A DNA stretch of 64,000 nucleotides from Pararcticibacter amylolyticus (GCF_003130405.1 NZ_QEAS01000011.1:21536-85535), one strand, 5' to 3'; shown: positions 1 to 9,551, counted from the stretch's first letter. Translations and numbers: made by a program. The notes: generated by a model from the sequence alone, not told the origin.

Positions 1-45
1 AATGATGCAGAATGTTCTTATGTGTTCACACAATCCTGATAAGAA

Positions 46-990
46 CTATTTCTTCAGATGCAAAAGCATCTCTTCTGTTGTTTTTGCTATGTCGAAACGC
101 GTTTTCCAGTTCCAGTCATTTCGGGCGAAACTATCGTCGATTGATCTCGGCCAGCTGTCGGCAATAGCCTGCCGGGGGTCGTTACTGATGTAGCTTAGCT
201 TAAATTCAGGAATATGTTTCCTTATTTCAGCAGCGAGATCCTCGGGGGTAAAGTCCATTCCGGCAAAGTTATAGCTTGAGCGGATGGTCAGTTTATCTGC
301 TGGAGCTTCCATCAGTTCAATCGTTCCCCTGATCGCATCATCCATATACATCATCGGCAGACGGGTTTCTGCTGAAAGAAACGAATTGTAGCTACTTTTC
401 TTCAGTGCGTCATGGAAAATATGAACAGCGTAGTCTGTGGTACCACCACCCGGGGCTGCTTTCCAGCTGATCAGTCCGGGATACCTCAGGCTTCTTATAT
501 CCAGTCCGTGCTTTTTATGATAATATTCACACCAGCGTTCTCCCGCTAATTTACTGAAGCCGTAAACCGTATTTGGGTCCATCACACAGTATTGGCTTGT
601 GTGGTCTTTGGGCGAATTCGGGCCGAACACAGCAATGGAACTTGGCCAGTATATTTTTTTGATATTGAATTCAAGCGCGAAATCGAGGATGTTGAGCAAC
701 CCGTTCATATTAAGATCCCAGGCCAGCTTGGGGTTTTGTTCTCCTGTCGCCGAAAGGATAGCAGCAAGAAGGTAAATCGTTGTGGGTTTGTATCTGCGGC
801 ATACCTCTTTCAGGTTTTCTTTGTCGAGGACATTTACAAACTCGAAAGGTCCGGCATTTCTGGTGTCATAGTCCGGACGCCGGATGTCGCAGGCAACCAC
901 CTGGTCGCTCTTATATATATTACGTAGTTCGGAAACTAACTCGGTTCCTATCTGGCCGTTAGCGCCAATTACCAGAATTGTATTTTGCAT
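46..990 (-). CDS. NAD-dependent epimerase/dehydratase, L-threonine 3-dehydrogenase type
   Basis: This 314-residue short-chain-type epimerase begins with the Rossmann motif VIGANGQIGTEL and has the catalytic YxxxK as YGFSK (about residue 150). The central segment YPGLISWKAAPGGGTTDYAV and the overall length match the epimerase-family L-threonine 3-dehydrogenases common in Bacteroidota, which oxidise threonine to 2-amino-3-ketobutyrate with NAD+. That reading is by resemblance; a nucleotide-sugar epimerase is the alternative. The ATG at 990 is preferred over an in-frame TTG two codons upstream. The partner ligase gene (kbl) is not in the window. The next gene upstream on this strand encodes an unrelated PAS protein, about 165 bp away. 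Confidence 0.8.
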   Translation of the reverse strand: MQNTILVIGANGQIGTELVSELRNIYKSDQVVACDIRRPDYDTRNAGPFEFVNVLDKENLKEVCRRYKPTTIYLLAAILSATGEQNPKLAWDLNMNGLLNILDFALEFNIKKIYWPSSIAVFGPNSPKDHTSQYCVMDPNTVYGFSKLAGERWCEYYHKKHGLDIRSLRYPGLISWKAAPGGGTTDYAVHIFHDALKKSSYNSFLSAETRLPMMYMDDAIRGTIELMEAPADKLTIRSSYNFAGMDFTPEDLAAEIRKHIPEFKLSYISNDPRQAIADSWPRSIDDSFARNDWNWKTRFDIAKTTEEMLLHLKK

Positions 991-1154
991 TCGCAAACTT
1001 AGATAAATTGCTTAATATGTAAAACATACAAACGTAATTCCGGCAATCACCGGATTTAGCCGGACTGCACAGAGCCTGCATGGTTCAGATAACCTGATTG
1101 TTCCCGGATCTGTTCTAAAGATCAGGCCGGTTAGAGAGCCTATAGTTTCCCGGC

Positions 1155-2033
1155 TCAGAGCTTAGAAGGATCTACTTTTTGTTCCTGATCGTTAATTTTC
1201 CTGATGTTATTTTTGACGATGTTGTCTAAATCAACTGAACTGGTCTCCAGCAGCTCATACAATTCATTTCGCTCTTGTTCTGAATGTGCGTCTTTGAGCA
1301 TTCCGATCAGGCTTAAAACAGAAGCCAGCGGCCTTCTGATTTCATGTGAAATTGCCCAGGCTATTTCCCTGAAAGCGTTGTGTGCCAGCCTTGTCGCCCT
1401 TATGGTCTTTTCCAGCTGATCATTCAGCTGTTTTTGCTGTCCTAAGGATCTTTCAAGCTTTTCTTTATTTTGAATAACTTCGGTAACGTCCGTTACCATC
1501 ACCATGCTGCAGTACTGGTTGTTGAATGTAAGATGATGCGAAGTGATGGACACAAGCAGATGCTGGCCTGTACTGGTGATATGTTCCCATATGAATCCGT
1601 CAGACATCGTAGTCTCTCCAATTTTTATAGCGTCCTCCAGCCTCCCTATATCTTTTGCCGGACGGATATCCATGATGGTCATGGACAGGAATTCATTTCG
1701 TGAATAACCATATTTGTTAATCGCGGCCTGATTTACCTCTATAAATTTCCGGCTTTCTATATGATAGATCCACATGGGGTTAGGATTAGCAAAGAACAGT
1801 GTTCTGTATTGTTCTTCAGATTGCCTTAGTTTCCTCTGCTCTTTCCTGACCTGGCCGTACAGAAGAACAGTACTTAATAACACAAAGACAATGTCATTAA
1901 ATCCCCTTATGGAATCCTGGATATGGAATGCATGATGCTTTGCGAGCATGGTAATTACAGGATCACTGGAAAGGGCCCAGAGCGAGCCAAAAAGCAGGAA
2001 TATCAGAGGTATGCGTGAAGTTCGTAATCGCAT
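1155..2033 (-). CDS. PAS-domain protein with histidine-kinase phosphoacceptor helix but no ATPase domain
   Basis: The 292-residue protein has two hydrophobic stretches near the N-terminus (about 8-22 and 45-60) and a short coiled segment. A PAS domain follows at about residues 72-190 (EEQYRTLFFANPNPMWIYH, then MVMVTDVTEV). A coiled coil leads into an H-box-like helix, ISHEIRRPLASVLSLIGML, with His230. The protein ends about 60 residues later, so the N, G1 and G2 boxes of a HATPase_c domain are absent and autophosphorylation is not expected. It could be a decoy, a phosphotransfer or dimerisation partner, or a truncated kinase. The stop is followed by about 160 bp of non-coding DNA, with no kinase remnant visible. 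Confidence 0.72.
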   Translation of the reverse strand: MRLRTSRIPLIFLLFGSLWALSSDPVITMLAKHHAFHIQDSIRGFNDIVFVLLSTVLLYGQVRKEQRKLRQSEEQYRTLFFANPNPMWIYHIESRKFIEVNQAAINKYGYSRNEFLSMTIMDIRPAKDIGRLEDAIKIGETTMSDGFIWEHITSTGQHLLVSITSHHLTFNNQYCSMVMVTDVTEVIQNKEKLERSLGQQKQLNDQLEKTIRATRLAHNAFREIAWAISHEIRRPLASVLSLIGMLKDAHSEQERNELYELLETSSVDLDNIVKNNIRKINDQEQKVDPSKL

Positions 2034-2342
2034 AACTTACAATGTATGATGTTGTTAAACACTAGTCCCATCGAACTGGCCCTGCTCTGTTTACAAATAC
2101 ATTATAACAAAATGACAGTTGCACTATGGGGTTTATACGGCTTATTCCCAAGATAGTTTTTATTTCCGGGTTTTATGTTAGTTTAAAATTGATATTGATG
2201 GACAGCATCGCAAATGTTTGGATTTCATGTAAATATACTGTTCCTTTTTCCATTGTGCATGGTTATGCTGTAATAATATTACTTTGTTAAATACAGAAAA
2301 CGGATTATCTTTCCGGTCGAAAACACACTATAATCTTCCGAT
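2034..2342. other. AT-rich divergent intergenic region
   Basis: This 309-bp gap lies between the divergent PAS protein and hexosaminidase genes. It is AT-rich and must hold both promoters. I see a TTACTTTG at about 2280-2287 that is close to, but does not match, the Bacteroidota -7 consensus TAnnTTTG. No convincing small gene, repeat or hairpin was found. Confidence 0.4.
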
Positions 2343-4259
2343 ATGCTGACTGTACGATGTATTATTGCCACCTTCTTTTTGGGTATCTGTCTGAATTCCT
2401 ATTCACAACCGGCCTCTTCCAGGATAAATATCATCCCCGAGCCTGTGGAGTTTACTCAACTCGAAGGATCATTCTTATTACCTCAAAGGGTTGTTATAAA
2501 GTCTGAACGGGATTCAGATGCAGTGCGGGTTGCTGCTTATCTTAAAGAAAAGCTGGCGGCTACGGGCAGGAGCTTTATTATAAGCTATAGTGCGGCTTCC
2601 GGAAATATCCATCTCGATTTGCTGTCGAAACAAGATACCGAACTTGGAAAGGAAGGCTACCGGCTAACCGTAAATGAAGGAAGAATTCTGATCCAGGCAA
2701 ACGCGCCGGCGGGTCTCTTTTACGGCGTACAAACCTTACTTCAATTGTTTCCAAAGGAAATAGAGAGCAAAGACATACTGGCTGAAAAGGCATGGAAAGT
2801 TCCCTGTGTTACGGTGACTGACTACCCGAGATTCGGATGGAGAGGATTGATGTTTGATGTTGCGCGGCATTTCTTTACGAAGGAGGATGTAAAGCGGCAC
2901 ATCGATCAGATGGCCAGGTATAAGTTTAATTTGCTCCATTTACACCTGACTGATGATGAAGGATGGCGGATCGAAATAAAAAGCTATCCAAAGCTTACAC
3001 AGGTGGGAGCATGGAGAGTGGACAAGGTAGGCTATTTTGGCGATTTTACACCTCCCGCACCGGATGAGCCTAATACGTATGGTGGATTTTATACACAGGA
3101 AGATATCAAAGAACTTGTAAAATATGCAAAGGACAGATTTGTCGATATTTTGCCGGAAATAGACGTGCCCGGGCATAGTCTGGCCGCTATTGTTTCTTAC
3201 CCGGAGCTTTCCTGCACGCCGGAAGCCAGCCAGTACAGGGTAAGGTCGGGTGAAAGGATTATGGACTGGTCCCGGGGCATGCCTCCTCTTGCATTGGTAG
3301 ATAATACACTTTGCCCGGCCAATGAAAAAGTATATGAATTCCTGGATAAGGTGGTAACTGAGGTCGCCCAGCTGTTTCCTTTTGAATATATTCATATGGG
3401 AGGGGATGAGTGCTCTAAAAATTTCTGGGAAAAAAATCCGGCTATCCTCGAACTGGCGAAAGCGAACAACCTGAAGAACATGGAGGAGGTGCAGGGATAT
3501 TTTGAAAGGCGCCTGGAAAAAATTGTCGTTTCAAAAGGTAAAAAGTTCATGGGCTGGGATGAGATCCTGGAAGGGGGCGTAGAGCCTTCAGCTGCTGTAA
3601 TGAGCTGGCGCGGAATGAAAGGGGGGATCAAGGCTGCCAAAGCTAAGCATGAAGTGGTGATGAGCCCTACAACCTTTGCTTATCTGGACTATATGCAGGG
3701 CGATCCGGCCATTGAGCCGAAGGTATATGCGACGCTGCGGCTTAATAAAGCTTATCAGTTCGAGCCCCTGCCCGATAGTGTTGATGCAAAATATATAAAA
3801 GGAGGGCAGGCCAATCTCTGGACCGAGCAGGTCTATAACATGCGTCATGCAGAATATATGACATGGCCACGGGCCTTTGCTATCTCTGAATCGCTCTGGA
3901 CGCCTAAAGGAAAGAAAAACTGGGATTATTTCTTCAGCCGTGTGGAAAAGCATTTTGAGCGTTTTGATGAGGCTGAGGTGAAATATGCTCCGAGTGTTTA
4001 TGATCCGATCATTACAACAGGAGCAACGCCTGACAAGAAATTACAGATATATCTGAGCACTGAGGTAAGCGGACTGGATATTTATTACACGTTCGACAAT
4101 TCTTTTCCCGACAGGTTTTATCCCCGGTATACGGGTGTGCTGACAGCACCTAAAGATGCTGTTATGTTAAAGATGATCACTTACCGGGGGAATAAGCCGG
4201 TTGGAAGAATGATTAGCTATCCGATAAAAGAACTTCAGGATAAACTAAAGGCTAAATAA
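2343..4259 (+). CDS. Secreted beta-N-acetylhexosaminidase, GH20
   Basis: The 638-residue exported glycosidase removes terminal GlcNAc or GalNAc by substrate-assisted catalysis. A signal peptide ends around SYSQPAS (residue 24). The GH20b-type N-terminal domain (about 28-150) is followed by the catalytic barrel: HLHLTDDEGWRIEIKSYP, DILPEIDVPGHS and MGGDECSKNFW, which carries the catalytic pair Asp355-Glu356. MGWDEILEGG and ANLWTEQ are further substrate-site motifs. The C-terminal 80 residues (YYTFDNSFPD) resemble a chitobiase/HEX C-terminal beta-sandwich. All catalytic motifs are present and the length is normal. It stands alone, so it probably acts in general amino-sugar or peptidoglycan/glycan recycling in the periplasm or at the surface. 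Confidence 0.93.
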   Translation: MLTVRCIIATFFLGICLNSYSQPASSRINIIPEPVEFTQLEGSFLLPQRVVIKSERDSDAVRVAAYLKEKLAATGRSFIISYSAASGNIHLDLLSKQDTELGKEGYRLTVNEGRILIQANAPAGLFYGVQTLLQLFPKEIESKDILAEKAWKVPCVTVTDYPRFGWRGLMFDVARHFFTKEDVKRHIDQMARYKFNLLHLHLTDDEGWRIEIKSYPKLTQVGAWRVDKVGYFGDFTPPAPDEPNTYGGFYTQEDIKELVKYAKDRFVDILPEIDVPGHSLAAIVSYPELSCTPEASQYRVRSGERIMDWSRGMPPLALVDNTLCPANEKVYEFLDKVVTEVAQLFPFEYIHMGGDECSKNFWEKNPAILELAKANNLKNMEEVQGYFERRLEKIVVSKGKKFMGWDEILEGGVEPSAAVMSWRGMKGGIKAAKAKHEVVMSPTTFAYLDYMQGDPAIEPKVYATLRLNKAYQFEPLPDSVDAKYIKGGQANLWTEQVYNMRHAEYMTWPRAFAISESLWTPKGKKNWDYFFSRVEKHFERFDEAEVKYAPSVYDPIITTGATPDKKLQIYLSTEVSGLDIYYTFDNSFPDRFYPRYTGVLTAPKDAVMLKMITYRGNKPVGRMISYPIKELQDKLKAK

Positions 4260-4422
4260 ATAAGGATACCCGTTGAAGGAGGTGTTCCACGGCAGGTAGT
4301 CCGGAAAATGCAATATTTATGGACTAAAGTCCTGTAGCGGACAGCAAAATCATTCCTTTATTTGCGCTTGTTATGTCACTGGAGCTAATTTGGAAAAATA
4401 TAATAAGAAAGCCGGACTGATC

Positions 4423-4445
4423 TGCTTTACGCAAATAGTAAAGCA
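4423..4445. promoter_or_regulatory. Inverted repeat upstream of tryptophanase
   Basis: TGCTTTAC and GTAAAGCA form perfect 8-bp arms around a 7-base spacer, ending 33 bp before the tryptophanase start codon. It could be an operator or a small leader hairpin. No known regulator site is recognised. Confidence 0.3.
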
Positions 4446-4478
4446 ATTAATCTGTCCACTTTTCTTATTTATATTTTC

Positions 4479-5852
4479 ATGAAAACCATAATAGAGCCAT
4501 TCAGAATCAAATCGGTTGAGCCGATCCATTTTACTACTGTTGAAGAGAGAGAAACGCTTCTGAAGCAAGCATCTTACAATCCATTTTTATTAAAAGCGCA
4601 GGATGTTATCATCGACCTTCTGACAGACAGCGGTACTAATGCCATGAGTACGGAACAATGGGCCGGGATCATGCGCGGAGATGAGAGTTATGCCGGGAGT
4701 TCCAGTTTCTATCATTTTAAGTCTGTGATTCAGGGGATAACCGGAATGCCGGTAGTTATTCCGACACACCAGGGAAGGGCTGCCGAAAAGATCCTTTTTA
4801 CGCATTTGGGCGGGAAAGGAAAATATGTCCTGAGTAACACGCTGTTCGATACCACACGTGCTAACATAGAGTATTCAGGAGCAGAGGGTGTAGACCTGCT
4901 TTGCCCCGAAGGGAAGCAGCCCTCATTGATTGCGCCGTTTAAAGGGAATATGGACACAACTGCCCTTGAAAACTTTATCGGTGAAAAGGGCGCTGCGAAT
5001 ATTTCCATGGTTATTATTACCGTGACGAATAACTCGGGCGGAGGGCAGCCTGTTAGTATGGAGAACATTAAGGCAGTAAGCGGGATTTGCCGTCAGCACG
5101 GGATCTTGTTTTTTATAGATGCCTGCCGCTTTGCCGAGAATTGCTGGTTTATCCGGGAAAGAGAGGCCGGATATAAAGGGTGGCCCGTGCGCGAAATCGC
5201 CAAAGAACTTTTCTCCTATGCCGATGGATGCACGATGAGCGCCAAAAAGGATTCTTTCGCCAATATCGGAGGATTTCTTGCATTGCACGATGAAAAGATG
5301 GCTGAGCAGTTTATGACCACGCTTGTCATCACTGAAGGATTTCCTACCTACGGAGGTCTTGCCGGCCGCGACCTGGAAGCCATTGCCATCGGTTTGAAAG
5401 AGGTGATGGATGAGGATTACCTGCTTTACCGGATCAGAAGCATAGAATATATCGGCGAGCAACTGGAGAAGGAAGGAATTCCCTTCATTAAACCAACCGG
5501 CGGACACGCCCTCTATCTCGATGCAGCTGCCTTTTTGCCTCATATACCTGCTGAACAGTTCCCGGGACTGGCTCTTTGTGCGGCACTTTATGTAGAAGGT
5601 GGCATCAGGGGGGTAGAAATAGGCTCAGTAATGTTTGGTAAATACGATTCTGAAGGCAATCCCATTCCCGCACCAATGGAGTTGGTCAGGCTGGCTATTC
5701 CGAGGAGGGTATATACTCAAAGCCATATGGACTACGTAACGGAGGTAATTGTGGATGTGTTTAAAAAGAGGCATGCTGTTTCTGGTTATAAAATAGCTTA
5801 TGAGGCGCCCTTTTTAAGGCATTTTACTGCCAGATTTGAGCCTCTTTTGTAA
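4479..5852 (+). CDS. tnaA: Tryptophanase (L-tryptophan indole-lyase)
   Basis: This 457-residue PLP enzyme splits tryptophan to indole, pyruvate and ammonia. Family signatures include the N-terminal PFRIKSVEPIHFTT, the region THQGRAAEKILF, the cofactor-binding segment FIDACRFAEN, and the Schiff-base motif TMSAKKDSF. Lys257, the second lysine, corresponds to the PLP lysine of E. coli TnaA. The ending HFTARFEPL is also typical. Length agrees with the family (about 460-470). Tyrosine phenol-lyase is a close relative, but the motifs read better as tryptophanase. No tnaC-like leader peptide or tryptophan permease is adjacent. An inverted repeat lies just upstream. Confidence 0.92.
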   Translation: MKTIIEPFRIKSVEPIHFTTVEERETLLKQASYNPFLLKAQDVIIDLLTDSGTNAMSTEQWAGIMRGDESYAGSSSFYHFKSVIQGITGMPVVIPTHQGRAAEKILFTHLGGKGKYVLSNTLFDTTRANIEYSGAEGVDLLCPEGKQPSLIAPFKGNMDTTALENFIGEKGAANISMVIITVTNNSGGGQPVSMENIKAVSGICRQHGILFFIDACRFAENCWFIREREAGYKGWPVREIAKELFSYADGCTMSAKKDSFANIGGFLALHDEKMAEQFMTTLVITEGFPTYGGLAGRDLEAIAIGLKEVMDEDYLLYRIRSIEYIGEQLEKEGIPFIKPTGGHALYLDAAAFLPHIPAEQFPGLALCAALYVEGGIRGVEIGSVMFGKYDSEGNPIPAPMELVRLAIPRRVYTQSHMDYVTEVIVDVFKKRHAVSGYKIAYEAPFLRHFTARFEPLL

Positions 5853-5925
5853 TATTCCTATATTTTTTGCTTTTTAGATTTCTGATTTTCACAGGAAACG
5901 CTTCTTTTGTGTAGTTTTGTTGTGA

Positions 5926-5933
5926 TAAATTTG
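5926..5933 (+). promoter_or_regulatory. Candidate -7 promoter element TAAATTTG
   Basis: The octamer matches the Bacteroidota TAnnTTTG -7 consensus, 51 bp before the AraC-type gene. A TTG lies 16 bp upstream, shorter than the usual spacer, so this is tentative. A second match, TAGTTTTG, lies just upstream. Confidence 0.3.
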
Positions 5934-5984
5934 CAGGATTTGGTGAATGGCCAGGATTTTGGTGGCTTCACCTTATAAAAGATC

Positions 5985-6863
5985 ATGGAAGCAGTTAGTG
6001 AAATTGATTGGAGGGGCTCACTGCCCTTCCAGGAAATGTTGGGAGACAGGCCAGTCGAGGTTTATTCCTTTTCGGAACTTTCCGGTAATATGATGCCGAC
6101 TCCTCATCGTCATAAGTTCGACATGATCTTGTGGGTAAAGAAGGGGACAGGTGTACATGAGATAGAGTACCAGTCGTATGAGATGGTACCTGGCCGGCTT
6201 TTCATGATTCCCAAAGGGCAGGTTCACTTTGTGAAACAGTATGCAGAAGATGGCGTTGTTGTGCTGATCAAGGAAAACTCGGGGATGAAGCTGGAATCGT
6301 CTGTCTGGCGGTCTTTTTATAATGTTCCTTACGTAGAACTCAACGGCCTTAACTGCGATATTTTTATGGGGCTTTTCAGTTTTCTTCAGATTGAAGCGCG
6401 CAATAAATATCCTGATCTCCCGATCATTGAAAACCTGTTAAATGGAATGTTGCTTACGCTGAGCCGTCAGTTAAAGCCGGTCAAGATCTATTATACTTCC
6501 GGAAACCTCGATACGGTGCTGAGAGTGCGGGATTTGATTGAACAGCATTACCTGGAGCATAAAGACCCGGAATTTTATAGCCGGCAGACCAACATGACTC
6601 TGCGTAAGCTGAATAAGATATTACGGGATATCGAAGGAAAGACCATACACCAGCTTTTACAGGACAGGCTCCTGGTAGAGAGCAGGTCACTTCTGTCGGT
6701 GACGAGACTTTCGGTAAAGGAGATCGCATTTATCCTTGGTTTCGAAGATCCCGCCTATTTTTGCCGGTTTTTTAAGAAAAAGGCCGGTAATACGCCGCAT
6801 ACATACCGCGAGCTAAACGCCGGATTTAACACCCCTTCTACAGGTCAAATTCCACATTCCTGA
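5985..6863 (+). CDS. AraC-family transcriptional regulator with cupin sensor
   Basis: The 292-residue protein has an N-terminal cupin-like domain (about 15-160, with MPTPHRHKFDMILWV and GRLFMIPKGQVHFV). A C-terminal AraC double helix-turn-helix (about 185-285) includes KEIAFILGFEDPAYFCRFFK and KKAGNTPHTYREL. The HRHK segment could bind a metal or small ligand. It follows tryptophanase by about 130 bp on the same strand and could control it, but there is no direct evidence. The last 26 bp overlap, tail to tail, the small gene on the other strand. Confidence 0.88.
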   Translation: MEAVSEIDWRGSLPFQEMLGDRPVEVYSFSELSGNMMPTPHRHKFDMILWVKKGTGVHEIEYQSYEMVPGRLFMIPKGQVHFVKQYAEDGVVVLIKENSGMKLESSVWRSFYNVPYVELNGLNCDIFMGLFSFLQIEARNKYPDLPIIENLLNGMLLTLSRQLKPVKIYYTSGNLDTVLRVRDLIEQHYLEHKDPEFYSRQTNMTLRKLNKILRDIEGKTIHQLLQDRLLVESRSLLSVTRLSVKEIAFILGFEDPAYFCRFFKKKAGNTPHTYRELNAGFNTPSTGQIPHS

Positions 6864-7134
6864 TCTTCATGTCTGCTTCCCCGCAATATTCCGCATACCA
6901 GCGGATAGCATCTGTTACCAGATCGATGCCCTGGTCGTTATAGCCGATTGTTTCAAAGGCCAGAGGTGATCCCTTGCATTCGCCGAAGAAATGCATTTCG
7001 GTATCTTTAAATTCCGGGGCAACTTTTGATATCTCTATAACACGTACTTTAATACCGCTGATCCTGTTATAAACGATAACAGCATTACCCTCTTCCGGAA
7101 ATCTGAGGATTGAATAAGCTTCATTATTGTCCAT
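6838..7134 (-). CDS. Hypothetical 98-residue protein
   Basis: A small soluble acidic protein with no signal peptide and no recognised domain. It starts MDNNEAYSILRFPEEGNAV and has a central KDTEMHFFGECKG segment with one cysteine. It lies 35 bp downstream of the hybrid histidine kinase on the same strand and is probably co-transcribed with it, which hints at an accessory role but does not prove one. Its 3' end overlaps the AraC gene by 26 bp in convergent orientation. Plausible codon structure and operon position support it as a real gene. Confidence 0.6.
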   Translation of the reverse strand: MDNNEAYSILRFPEEGNAVIVYNRISGIKVRVIEISKVAPEFKDTEMHFFGECKGSPLAFETIGYNDQGIDLVTDAIRWYAEYCGEADMKIRNVEFDL

Positions 7135-7169
7135 GATCTGTAAATCTGAAAACTGCGAATTTGTTTGAA

Positions 7170-9551
7170 TTACTCTCCCTTTGGCTGGTTAAAGCAGTAC
7201 TGAACTACTTTCCGGTACAGGTCGTCGGGAAGGAAGGGTTTGATAATGATGTCATCTATACCGGTTTTCTGAATCTGGTTATCGGTTTCATTCGGCAGAT
7301 CGGCGGTTAGGGCGATGATGGGGATCGTTACCTTATCCTGCCGCATCCGGGAGGCAGATTCGTATCCATCCATAACCGGCATATGAATGTCCATGAGTAC
7401 GAGATGATGTTTTTCTTTATCAAGCCGGCTTAGAGCTTCCAGGCCGTTTGAAGCAACGTCGACACTTGCTCCCCATTTTTCAAGGAATTTACGGGCAACC
7501 ATTACGTTCATCGGGTTATCTTCTACCAGGAGGATCCCGATTCCTTCAAAGGGCTTATCTTTCGTTTTAAAAAGCTTTTTGCCTGTTTCTTCAGCATCTG
7601 CCGGAATAGTTAGTTTTCTGAACGTCTGCGTAAAATAAAATATAGATCCTTTGCCTTCCTGGCTGATAACCTGGAGAGACGAGTTTTGGAGCTCCAGGAT
7701 CCTTTTACAGATGGAAAGTCCGAGACCGGTTCCGCCAAAGCTCCGCGATGTGGAGGAATCCGCCTGGGTGAACCGGTCAAAGATGACGGCCTGTTTTTCT
7801 TTTGGAATGCCGATCCCCGTGTCTCTGACTTTGAATTTAAGGGTAATGGTCTCCTCTGTTTCGTTAATAATTCCAATGGCGAGCTCTACGTATCCTGAAT
7901 TTGTAAATTTTATCGCATTGCTTACAAGATTACTGATCACCTGGTAAATTCTCGTGGGGTCTCCGCTTAGTTTTTTATGTCTCAGGGCAGGCGACATCTT
8001 AAGCCGCAACTCAATGTTCTTATCCTGCGCTTGTCTTAGCTGTCCTCTGACAATATTTTTGGCAATGAGAGAAAGATCCATCCCGATATTTTCAAAAGAG
8101 ATCTTTCCCGCTTCTATTTTACTGTAGTCGAGGATATCATTGACAATAGAAAGCAGATTGTTTGCAGAGAACAGAAGAACTTCAAGCTGTTCCACCTGAT
8201 CCTGGCGGGGCTGGCTCTGAAGCAGAATATGGCTCATCCCGATGACGGAGTTGAGGGGAGTCCTGATTTCATGGCTCATTGTACTCAGGAATTCGCTTTT
8301 AGCGACCAATCCCTGCTCTGCTTCTTTTTTCGCCTTTTTCAGGATGAAAGAAACTCTGTTGGATAACACCATCGACTGAAAGAAGAAGAATATAACATAT
8401 CCTATAAAGCTGATCAGTTGTAATGAAGGTATCAGATCCCAGTAATGTAACAGCGATATCATGAATACGGGCACCAGCGCCAGTGCTCCCAGTATTGAAT
8501 AGACTGAACCGGGACGTCGTCTTTTCCAGGCAACGATATATACGTATGGCAGGTAAGCCATACAGAAGACAGTAATGAGCAAAAATGGATTGATCAATAA
8601 TGTAAACCAGGAAGCCGGGAATATCAGTGCTATAAAAGAAAATAATGCGCAAATCCCTGCAACAATATATACAACAGTATGGTTGACGTCAAAGGGGTAC
8701 AAGCTCCTGGTGTACAACGCGAAGAGGCCTATTCCAATAAAGAGCGTAATATACTCCAGCCTGGTGGTTAGATACCAGCTGAGATCGGGCAGCAGGGTAT
8801 GCAGTTCATAGTTATCCGTACCAATAATCCGGTAGCTGTAAATGATTGAAAATAATGAGAAGAGAAGGATCGCTTTGTCCTTGTTGCCAAGAAGGTATAG
8901 TCCAAGGAAGAAAAAACCACCCATAAAAAGGCATCCGGTAAGCAGGAAGTCTATGGCCTGTTCTCTTTGATGATCAAGACTGAGTTCGTATTGTTTTCCC
9001 AGGACGATTGAGTTGGATGCCCCTCCCTTGCTGTGAACAAAATTGGCTACCTGCAAGGTAAGTATCACGGTATCCAGGTCGCCGGGAATGTTCACTGCCC
9101 GGTAATGCCAGTAGGGCTTAAAGGTGTCCGGGCTGGTACCGACGATGCCATTTTCTGTAGCGGCTTTTTCGTTTACGAATAGCTTGTATGCTGAATAGGG
9201 GCTGGGAACAACAATTCGCAGAGGTTCTGTATTGCCTGGAAGCAACATCGTCAGCCGGTAAGTAGCATATCCGAAAGAGGGCAGCTTTTCTCCGTTCAAT
9301 TCAAATCCATTCCATTTGAAAGGGAAGTCTACCAGGATTCTTTTCGTTTTTGGAGGAATGCCTGGCGTTACCAGTTCATGCCAGTAAAATTCCCATTCTC
9401 CATTGAGCCGGATCGCCCGCCCGAATGTTTCCTTCCGGAGGTCGATCTTTCCATTGGATGCCAGAACAGGAGAGGGCGCAGCCGCGTAGCTCCAACTAAG
9501 TAAGAAAGAAAATAAGGCGATAACCGCTGACAAAAATCCTTTTAACCCCAT
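7170..9551 (-). CDS. Hybrid sensor histidine kinase with 7TMR-DISM sensor and receiver domain
   Basis: The 793-residue membrane kinase has a signal peptide (about 1-23) and a periplasmic DISM-type beta-sandwich (about 30-190; LNGEWEFYWHELVTPG). Seven membrane helices follow at about 200-400. The HisKA domain is FLSTMSHEIRTPLNSVIGMS with phosphoacceptor His427. The ATPase domain shows VSNLVSNAIKFTNSGYV, VRDTGIGIPKEKQ and SFGGTGLGLSICKRI. A C-terminal receiver (about 670-785) carries phosphoacceptor Asp721 in VLMDIHMPVMDG. No HPt domain or output domain is attached, so phosphate probably moves to a separate protein. DISM sensors are thought to bind small extracellular ligands, often carbohydrates; the ligand here is unknown. 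Confidence 0.92.
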   Translation of the reverse strand: MGLKGFLSAVIALFSFLLSWSYAAAPSPVLASNGKIDLRKETFGRAIRLNGEWEFYWHELVTPGIPPKTKRILVDFPFKWNGFELNGEKLPSFGYATYRLTMLLPGNTEPLRIVVPSPYSAYKLFVNEKAATENGIVGTSPDTFKPYWHYRAVNIPGDLDTVILTLQVANFVHSKGGASNSIVLGKQYELSLDHQREQAIDFLLTGCLFMGGFFFLGLYLLGNKDKAILLFSLFSIIYSYRIIGTDNYELHTLLPDLSWYLTTRLEYITLFIGIGLFALYTRSLYPFDVNHTVVYIVAGICALFSFIALIFPASWFTLLINPFLLITVFCMAYLPYVYIVAWKRRRPGSVYSILGALALVPVFMISLLHYWDLIPSLQLISFIGYVIFFFFQSMVLSNRVSFILKKAKKEAEQGLVAKSEFLSTMSHEIRTPLNSVIGMSHILLQSQPRQDQVEQLEVLLFSANNLLSIVNDILDYSKIEAGKISFENIGMDLSLIAKNIVRGQLRQAQDKNIELRLKMSPALRHKKLSGDPTRIYQVISNLVSNAIKFTNSGYVELAIGIINETEETITLKFKVRDTGIGIPKEKQAVIFDRFTQADSSTSRSFGGTGLGLSICKRILELQNSSLQVISQEGKGSIFYFTQTFRKLTIPADAEETGKKLFKTKDKPFEGIGILLVEDNPMNVMVARKFLEKWGASVDVASNGLEALSRLDKEKHHLVLMDIHMPVMDGYESASRMRQDKVTIPIIALTADLPNETDNQIQKTGIDDIIIKPFLPDDLYRKVVQYCFNQPKGE

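Noticed and set aside
4923-5543. A 206-codon minus-strand frame inside tryptophanase
   Set aside because: It is fully antisense to a complete tnaA with all motifs, and shows no domain.
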